From CAVHXA01 sp963639765 (GTDB lineage: Bacteria; Bacillota; Clostridia; Oscillospirales; Oscillospiraceae), in NCBI GenBank assembly GCA_963639765.1, contig CAVHXA010000005.1, positions 1 through 64,000 of the forward strand: a stretch of DNA of 64,000 nt, read 5' to 3'. The notes below the pieces were generated by a model that searched no databases, was not told where the DNA came from, and was given only the letters and a program-made list of their open reading frames with translations. Below, piece by piece: positions 58,938 through 64,000 of this stretch (positions are counted from its first letter, which is position 1; the number at the start of each line of letters is the position of its first letter). The translations under genes were made by a program, and so were the position numbers.

Positions 58938-60227
58938 TTATATGTAGAAGAGTTCTTTTGCCTGACGGCGAAGCTCGGCTCGATGGTCCGGATGGGCAAT
59001 TGCTATCAGACTTTCGGCGCGGCTGCGTACAGATTGTCCGCGCAGATGCGCAATACCATATTCCGTAACGATGTAATCCACATATGCGCGGGGAATACTC
59101 ACAGCTGCACCGGGCTTGAGACAGCAGGCTATCTTGGATTCTCCGTTTTTTGTAACAGAGTGCAGGGCAAGAATACCGCGGCCACCCTTTGAGTGCAGTG
59201 CGGCATAGGCAAAATCCAGAGCGCCGCCAATACCGGAATACTGCCTGGGTCCGATGGATTCTGAGCAGACCTGACCTGTGAGATCCATTTCTATACAGGT
59301 GTTGACCGAAACGACATTGTCGTTCTGCATAATAACAGCAGGGTTGTTTACATAGGAGCAGGGAACAATACGGCAGTTTGCCGTGCTGCCCAGTGTTTCA
59401 TACAGGGCCGTATCACCGCCGGCAAAAGCACCGACATGCACGCCAATATCAATCTGCTTGCATTCGCCGGTTGCCACACCGCGGCGGATCATTTCTCCAA
59501 TGGATGAGGTATACATTTCGGTGTGGATGCCGAGATCGTGCAGATCCATCATCTCTGATGCCAGGGCATTTGGCAGCGCGCCGATTCCAAGCTGAATACA
59601 GTCACCATCGTGCATCAGCGAGCGACAATACTGCGCAATGATTTTGTCTTCGGGCTCGGGCTGCTTTGTGCTGATCTGCTGAATGGCTTCGTCGTTTTCG
59701 TATAATGCAGTAACCTGGTCTATGTGGATCCGCATACCGCCGGCCACCCGCGGAAGCCTGGGATTGACTTCCAGAATAACCCGATCGGCCGAGGATATGA
59801 ATTCACGCTCCCACATCATGGATAAGCCGATGCAGAAATATCCGTTTTCGTCCATCGGAGAGACGGCGGCCGTAAAAAGATTTACCGGCCTGGCTTCCTG
59901 GCAGAAACGTCCAAAGTCACACAGATCAGCCGGAATATAGGATACATTCAGAAACTTGTGGCCCTGCTGCCAATCCTGACCGTAGAAAAAGCCCGCAGTG
60001 TTGATATGCCCGTTCATACCGGGATTTTTAATAAACGGGTAGTGTCCGTGCGCACCAAGATAAACCATGACATCCTGCAGACGCGGCGCGATGGTATCGA
60101 GCCGGCGAAGCAAAGCCTGCGGCTCATTGCAGTCACCGGCTACACCGATTGTGTCGCCGGAATGGATGTAGTTCAGACAATCTTCGATAGAAATGTGCTT
60201 TTGACGATATGCTTCAGATAAATTCAT
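58938..60227 (-). CDS. Acetyl-CoA hydrolase/transferase family CoA-transferase
   Basis: 429 residues, class I CoA-transferase resembling 4-hydroxybutyrate and butyryl-CoA:acetate CoA-transferases. The catalytic Glu237 is in GIHTEMYTSSIGE, preceded by LGIGALPNALASEM, and SIGPRQYSGIGGALDFAYAA is a conserved CoA-site segment. It exchanges CoA between carboxylic acids, usually acetate and an acyl-CoA, in fermentation. The ATG overlaps the stop of a 57-residue gene (ATGA), and GGGAGGA lies upstream. A LysR-type regulator precedes both. The particular acyl substrate cannot be read from the sequence. Confidence 0.92.
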   Translation of the reverse strand: MNLSEAYRQKHISIEDCLNYIHSGDTIGVAGDCNEPQALLRRLDTIAPRLQDVMVYLGAHGHYPFIKNPGMNGHINTAGFFYGQDWQQGHKFLNVSYIPADLCDFGRFCQEARPVNLFTAAVSPMDENGYFCIGLSMMWEREFISSADRVILEVNPRLPRVAGGMRIHIDQVTALYENDEAIQQISTKQPEPEDKIIAQYCRSLMHDGDCIQLGIGALPNALASEMMDLHDLGIHTEMYTSSIGEMIRRGVATGECKQIDIGVHVGAFAGGDTALYETLGSTANCRIVPCSYVNNPAVIMQNDNVVSVNTCIEMDLTGQVCSESIGPRQYSGIGGALDFAYAALHSKGGRGILALHSVTKNGESKIACCLKPGAAVSIPRAYVDYIVTEYGIAHLRGQSVRSRAESLIAIAHPDHRAELRRQAKELFYI

Positions 60228-60397
60228 GCGTCCTCCCTTGCCCCGATGGTTACAGTTATGGCTGACTGCTCATTTGCGCTGCAGCAATCCGCAAGAAGAT
60301 TGATTACAGCCCAGCGAAACATCAGCTTGACCTCTTCGGATAGTTTCAATTCCTGCCCGGCTACGGTTACAGTCACGGTGCGGTCAGACTCCTGCAT
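60224..60397 (-). CDS. 57-residue protein translationally coupled to the CoA-transferase
   Basis: ATG at 60397 follows GAAAGGAG, and the stop overlaps the CoA-transferase start codon. The protein starts MQESDRTVTVTVAGQELKLS, continues with a helix containing MFRWAVINLLADCC, and ends in a second beta-like segment SAITVTIGAREDA. The beta-helix-beta pattern is that of a small folded domain; Cys-Cys in the middle could matter. I do not recognise the family. Strict coupling suggests a partner or chaperone of the enzyme. Confidence 0.65.
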   Translation of the reverse strand: MQESDRTVTVTVAGQELKLSEEVKLMFRWAVINLLADCCSANEQSAITVTIGAREDA

Positions 60398-60479
60398 AAA
60401 AAAGCTCCTTTCGATTGGCTGGGGCAAGATTAGCACCGGACCTGAATAAAGGACACTTCAAAAAATGCAAAAGAGTTTA

Positions 60480-61391
60480 TTACGTCTGCGAATTCTGCAT
60501 GGGACCAGGCTGAGATGTCAGCAGGATGGTGTTTGCAAATACGGAAATAGCCGGGTTTGTATTCTGCTGACTCCATACATAATCCAGCTCCAGCGGCGGC
60601 ACATCCGTGAGATAGGCAAAATGCAGCAGGGGATTGGAAAAGTCGTGATGCTGCTCGGTCAGCAGTGCAACGCCCAGACCGGATTCCAGCCACATAATCT
60701 GCGTGTTGATATCCGGAGCCTCCAGATAATTCGGCATAAAGCCCAATGCATTGCAATATCCCAGAATGCTTTCTGTCATCCAGTCGGAAAACTCCCGCTT
60801 TACACTGATGATGGTAAGGTTTCGACAATCCAGAAGCGAAAGCTCCTGCCGGTTCGACAGGGGGGCACCGGCCTGCATGGCCAGACAATACCGAAACTGG
60901 AACAGAGATCGCCGCCCCAGATGAACGGAATCCTTTAGGCTGTACACAGGCAGGATTGCAGCATCAAGCTGCTGATTTTCAAGGCTGTTGCGCAGGTTTT
61001 CCGTACTGTCCATTACGATACTGACGGGAATATCCGGATAATACGTTCGATAGCGCTTCAGGGCTGCAGCCAGCGTAAGCGGCGCCATTTCTCCTCGAAG
61101 CAGACCCAGACTCAGCCCGGGTGTGCCCGCACTGTTGGCCGTCCTGGCACGTTCGATCTGAATGTCCAGGGTATCCCATACCTGTTCGAATGTCAGGCGC
61201 AGTATTTCGCCGCCCGGAGTAAGCGTCAGGACGTTGTTTTTGCGCTCAAACAGCTGCAGGCCAAGCTCGCGCTCCAGCGAGCTGATGCTTCGACTCAGTG
61301 TAGACTGCGTAATATACAGGCGCTGGGCAGCAGTGGTAAAGTTCAGACAGTGCGCAGCCTCACAAAAGTATTCCATCTGCGTGGTAGTCAT
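60480..61391 (-). CDS. LysR-family transcriptional regulator
   Basis: 303 residues. N-terminal winged helix with MEYFCEAAHCLNFTTAAQRL and the recognition helix ITQSTLSRSISSLERELG, then a linker helix and the two-lobed effector domain (about 90-295). Such proteins usually activate an adjacent operon when a small metabolite binds. It lies upstream of, and in the same direction as, the 57-residue gene and CoA-transferase, with an 82-base gap that may contain a promoter it controls. ATG preceded by GGAGGCAG. Confidence 0.93.
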   Translation of the reverse strand: MTTTQMEYFCEAAHCLNFTTAAQRLYITQSTLSRSISSLERELGLQLFERKNNVLTLTPGGEILRLTFEQVWDTLDIQIERARTANSAGTPGLSLGLLRGEMAPLTLAAALKRYRTYYPDIPVSIVMDSTENLRNSLENQQLDAAILPVYSLKDSVHLGRRSLFQFRYCLAMQAGAPLSNRQELSLLDCRNLTIISVKREFSDWMTESILGYCNALGFMPNYLEAPDINTQIMWLESGLGVALLTEQHHDFSNPLLHFAYLTDVPPLELDYVWSQQNTNPAISVFANTILLTSQPGPMQNSQT

Positions 61392-61511
61392 GCTTCTGCC
61401 TCCTTGCCTTGTATGGAACGTTTCGCTCAGTTTACCATATTATCCGGGAATTGCAACCCAAAGCCCATACTTTTTTCCACAGCATAAAATGCATGGAGAA
61501 TTCGTTTTTGG

Positions 61512-62411
61512 TCAGGGTTCAAAAATCTCGGTTTCCGATACACAGTCTGTTTTGATTGCATCAATCAGTGCCTGCAGGGCATCCGTCACATGCGGACGGA
61601 TATCACCGCCTACCAGAACCTGCATAATATCATCTCCGACACGCAGCCGCCCCTGATTCAGCCATACTCTGGCAAAGCGAATTCCCGGCATTTTCTGCGC
61701 ATGTGCAATGGCATCGGCCAGCTTGTCTGCGTCATAGGAAAAAAGCATTGCGGAAACATCCTTTGTCTGCTGTGCTCCCTGGCGAACTGCAGCTTTTGCG
61801 CTTCGCCTGACAACGCCCCTGTGACAGAGATACATTCCACATTCAGCCGAAGCCGGATCCAGCTTAGCTTCGCGAAGCCAGGTGTCCAGACTGGGTGCTG
61901 CCTGCGGGGCAGGAGCTGTTTCGGCACAGTCAGCCGAACCGGATGAGGCCAGCATATCCAGCCCGTGGAGAATCGGCTGTATCACCGCAAGTATATTTTC
62001 TCTTGCGGCTTTTTCACTTCCGGGAAGATTTACGATCAGGCTGCCGCCTCGAATCCCTGCTGTCCCACGTGAAAGACATCCTCTCGGCGTATATTTCATG
62101 CTTTCAGCCCGCATTGCTTCCGGAATGCCTGGTGTAAGACGGTCGATCACATCGAGCGTTGCCTCCGGCGTTACGTCCCGGGGAGAAAAGCCGGTTCCCC
62201 CGGTTGTCAGAATCAGGTTTGCACCGCGCTCGTCGGCACAGTGAAGCAGCTCAGAACGGATCATATCGCGTTCGTCCGGCAGAATTGTCTGATAAATCAC
62301 ATTCAGACCGTGTTCCTCCAGAATGGCCCATAGAGCAGGTCCGCTGGTATCTGTCCGCTGCCCGCAATATCCCTTATCACTGATTGTCAGGATCGCTGCC
62401 GTATAATTCAT
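61512..62411 (-). CDS. mogA: MogA molybdopterin adenylyltransferase fused to a MoaE-like domain
   Basis: 299 residues. The N-terminal ~165 residues are MogA/MoaB-like: AAILTISDKGYCGQRTDTSG, LILTTGGTGFSPRDVTPEA and NLPGSEKAARENI. They are predicted to adenylate molybdopterin before metal insertion. After a short Ala/Pro linker the last ~110 residues (GMYLCHRGVVRRSAKA to the end) align in layout with MoaE, the large molybdopterin-synthase subunit. However, the usual HR and late Lys catalytic positions read LNQG and SETE. The second domain may therefore be a non-catalytic relative. ATG at 62411 follows GGAGGAA; its start overlaps the moaC stop. Confidence 0.85.
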   Translation of the reverse strand: MNYTAAILTISDKGYCGQRTDTSGPALWAILEEHGLNVIYQTILPDERDMIRSELLHCADERGANLILTTGGTGFSPRDVTPEATLDVIDRLTPGIPEAMRAESMKYTPRGCLSRGTAGIRGGSLIVNLPGSEKAARENILAVIQPILHGLDMLASSGSADCAETAPAPQAAPSLDTWLREAKLDPASAECGMYLCHRGVVRRSAKAAVRQGAQQTKDVSAMLFSYDADKLADAIAHAQKMPGIRFARVWLNQGRLRVGDDIMQVLVGGDIRPHVTDALQALIDAIKTDCVSETEIFEP

Positions 62412-62890
62412 TTTGATTCCTCCAGCCGATAGCTGCCGTGTATGCCTCCGTCTTTTTCCAGAAGCTGAATATCCGTAATAACAATATCTCTTTGCACGGC
62501 TTTGCACATATCATAAATCGTAAGGGCTGCCACCGCTGCAGCCGTAAGGGCCTCCATTTCAACACCGGTACGACCGTCACAGGAAACAGATGCTCGGATC
62601 TGCACGCAGAAAAGGCTTTCATCCAGTTGGAGTGTCAGGTCAATTCCGTCTGTCGCAACGGGGTGACACATGGGAATGAGATCCGATGTGTGTTTGGCTG
62701 CCATGATTCCGGCCACCTGGGCAACGGTCAGAACATCACCTTTTTTTACTCCTCCGGTCTTAATCAGGTGAAAGGTATTTTCGTTTACATACACGCTGGC
62801 ACCGGCGACGGCTGTTCGATGCGTAACGGGCTTATCTCCGACATCCACCATTTTTGCGCGCCCCTGCGTATTGAAGTGCGTAAAATCCAT
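62408..62890 (-). CDS. moaC: Cyclic pyranopterin monophosphate synthase
   Basis: 160 residues. Signature segments are MVDVGDKPVTHRTAVA, GIMAAKHTSDLIPMCHP and EMEALTAAAVAALTIYDMCKA. With MoaA it makes the first stable pterin intermediate of molybdenum cofactor from GTP. ATG at 62890 follows ATAGGAGG, only 2 bases after the moaA stop, and its stop overlaps the mogA-moaE-like start, so the three proteins are made together. Confidence 0.97.
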   Translation of the reverse strand: MDFTHFNTQGRAKMVDVGDKPVTHRTAVAGASVYVNENTFHLIKTGGVKKGDVLTVAQVAGIMAAKHTSDLIPMCHPVATDGIDLTLQLDESLFCVQIRASVSCDGRTGVEMEALTAAAVAALTIYDMCKAVQRDIVITDIQLLEKDGGIHGSYRLEESK

Positions 62891-62892
62891 GT

Positions 62893-63846
62893 TTAACCTC
62901 CTATCTGATTCATGTTTCGTCCGGCGCGGCTTCTGTCCAGACAGGAAAGCTGTCCGTGCCACTCCGGCTTGGCCGAAGCTGCAGTACGGAACTGTTTTTT
63001 CATTCCGTCAAGATCAAGCCCCTTGATGGAATATTCCGCTGGCGCATGAAGACAGGGCTTGAGGCGACCGTCGGCCGTAAGTCGCATGCGCGTACAGGCG
63101 GCACAAAAATGTGCACTGACCGGGCTGATGAGTCCAACACGTCCCGGTGCACCTGGAAAGCTATACAGTCTGGCAACGCCGCCGTCAGCGGGTTCCGGCC
63201 TCAGCTCGGGCAGCATTTCCAGCACAGTTTTGCAGGGGAGATAGGCAGATGCGCCAAAGTCGCCGCTGTCATACATGGGCATTAGCTCAATAAAGCGAAC
63301 GTCAATCGGATATGTTCTGGTCAGATTCGCAAGGGACGGAATCTCGTCGTCATTAAAGCCACCGATCAGAACAGCGTTTACCTTTACGCGTTCAAAGCCG
63401 GTGTCCAGTGCTGCATGCAGTCCCTGTATCGCATGGCTGAGATTGCCTCCCCGTGTGATATGAGCGTATCGCTGTGCATCGAGCGTGTCCAGGCTCATGT
63501 TGATGCGCCGCACGCCTGACTGACGCAGTGCCCCGGCCATTTGTGCAAGTCTGATGCCGTTTGTAGTGAGACAAAGCTCTTCGATTCCGGAAATTCGGGA
63601 TGCGTTTTTGCAGATAGACAGGATGTTTGGCTTAATCAGCGGTTCTCCGCCGGTAATTCGAAGCTTGCGGATGCCAAGCTCCGCGCCTGCTCGAACAGCC
63701 AGAAGCATTTCCTCTTCGGTCAGCATTTCCTCCCGTTTTTTTTTGCAAACGCCGTCCTCCGGCATACAATACCGGCAGCGAAGGTTGCACAGCTCGGTTA
63801 CAGAAAGACGCAGATAGGTGATTTTGCGGCCAAAGGAATCTTCCAT
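62893..63846 (-). CDS. moaA: GTP 3',8-cyclase
   Basis: 317 residues. Radical SAM enzyme: N-terminal Fe-S motif C-x3-C-x2-C in ELCNLRCRYCMP, SAM-binding ITGGEPL, and the second cluster CAACTRMRLTADGRLKPC near 260. The C-terminus ends RNMNQIGG, keeping the essential Gly-Gly tail. It converts GTP to the 8-cyclised product that MoaC rearranges. The ATG at 63846 follows GGAAGG; a TTG five codons earlier is also in frame but poorly placed. Confidence 0.96.
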   Translation of the reverse strand: MEDSFGRKITYLRLSVTELCNLRCRYCMPEDGVCKKKREEMLTEEEMLLAVRAGAELGIRKLRITGGEPLIKPNILSICKNASRISGIEELCLTTNGIRLAQMAGALRQSGVRRINMSLDTLDAQRYAHITRGGNLSHAIQGLHAALDTGFERVKVNAVLIGGFNDDEIPSLANLTRTYPIDVRFIELMPMYDSGDFGASAYLPCKTVLEMLPELRPEPADGGVARLYSFPGAPGRVGLISPVSAHFCAACTRMRLTADGRLKPCLHAPAEYSIKGLDLDGMKKQFRTAASAKPEWHGQLSCLDRSRAGRNMNQIGG

Positions 63847-63847
63847 A

Positions 63848-64000
63848 TCAATACCTTCCAAAGGTGCAGTTTGGAAAATGACAGACCTTGCACTGCTGAC
63901 AAAGACCGCCGTCGCCGAGATTTATCAGATCTGCCCGGGTCAGACGATCTCCGGCAAAGATCTGCGGAAGCAGCACATCAAACATGGTTGTCGGAAGACT
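63848..64000 (-). CDS. C-terminal end of a molybdopterin-cluster protein (cut by window edge)
   Basis: The last 50 residues of a gene entering from the right. It reads LPTTMFDVLLPQIFAGDRLT, then ADLINLGDGG and a Cys-rich end with C-x2-C-x2-C-x4-C (LCQQCKVCHFPNC) before GRY. I recall such Cys-rich tails on clostridial molybdopterin-binding proteins next to moa genes, but the identification is tentative. The stop lies one base before the moaA start, so it belongs to the same operon. Confidence 0.55.
   Translation of the reverse strand, partial: SLPTTMFDVLLPQIFAGDRLTRADLINLGDGGLCQQCKVCHFPNCTFGRY

Overview
The window looks like chromosomal DNA of an anaerobic, fairly G+C-rich member of the Clostridia, probably an Oscillospirales-type gut bacterium. 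The support is a perfect CIRCE operator at clpB, a SAM-I (S-box) leader at metK, a guanine-class purine riboswitch, an EcfT subunit, paired TIGR03960/TIGR03936 radical-SAM-type proteins, two Fe-S flavin reductases related to the BaiCD/2,4-dienoyl-CoA reductase family, and a CoA-transferase of the acetate/butyrate/4-hydroxybutyrate type. The taxonomic placement is inference. I see no rRNA, tRNA, CRISPR array, insertion sequence or prophage. About 50 genes are packed tightly, with short gaps that hold good sigma-A promoters and hairpin terminators.

Layout. 1-1163: end of a replication-associated gene and a DnaC-like helicase loader. 1182-4820: one apparent transcription unit with a soluble hybrid histidine kinase and a short-chain dehydrogenase carrying a (Gly-Gly-Pro)7 tract. 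4831-7258: metK under SAM-I control and a divergent rhomboid-like membrane protein. 7267-12616: leftward operon dacF-like / uracil-DNA glycosylase / permuted GH3 glucosidase / DUF6062. 12645-13902: ComEA-like protein and an orphan OmpR-type regulator. 13871-18743: leftward operon of two radical-SAM-type proteins, an alpha-barrel (prenyltransferase-like) secreted protein, a DUF4430 lipoprotein and EcfT, resembling a transcobalamin split into separate genes. 18982-19327: a 59-residue membrane protein behind a perfect consensus promoter. 19362-25292: xpt followed by a guanine-riboswitch-controlled BmpA-type nucleoside ABC importer. 25394-27442: Fe-S flavin reductase 1.

28039-30692: HAD phosphatase, SLOG protein, CYTH protein and metallophosphoesterase. 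30763-34244: a structured RNA/terminator and a 1056-residue orphan P-loop NTPase. 34494-38516: amino-acid importer pieces, ornithine carbamoyltransferase and a split chromate-type transporter. 38544-49939: a dense signalling cluster containing an EAL phosphodiesterase, a free HPt protein, a solute-binding lipoprotein with a 5'-nucleotidase-type C domain, two membrane hybrid kinases and an HD-GYP response regulator. 50174-58904: MATE exporter, flavin reductase 2 with a Gly/Pro lid, clpB, and a beta-helix protein with an N-terminal (Gly-Gly-Pro)7. 58938-61391: CoA-transferase, a coupled 57-residue protein and a LysR regulator. 61512-64000: molybdenum cofactor genes moaA, moaC and a mogA/moaE-like fusion.

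The most unusual signal is the recurrence of uninterrupted Gly-Gly-Pro tracts in three unrelated proteins. In two of them the tract sits where the substrate lid of the enzyme should be. The third is a beta-helix protein with no export signal. I propose, as inference, a shared polyproline-II/polyglycine-II-type association or lid module. Two other candidates for undescribed systems are the split transcobalamin-like capture module (13871-18743) and the phosphorelay/cyclic-di-GMP cluster with leader attenuators (38544-49939).
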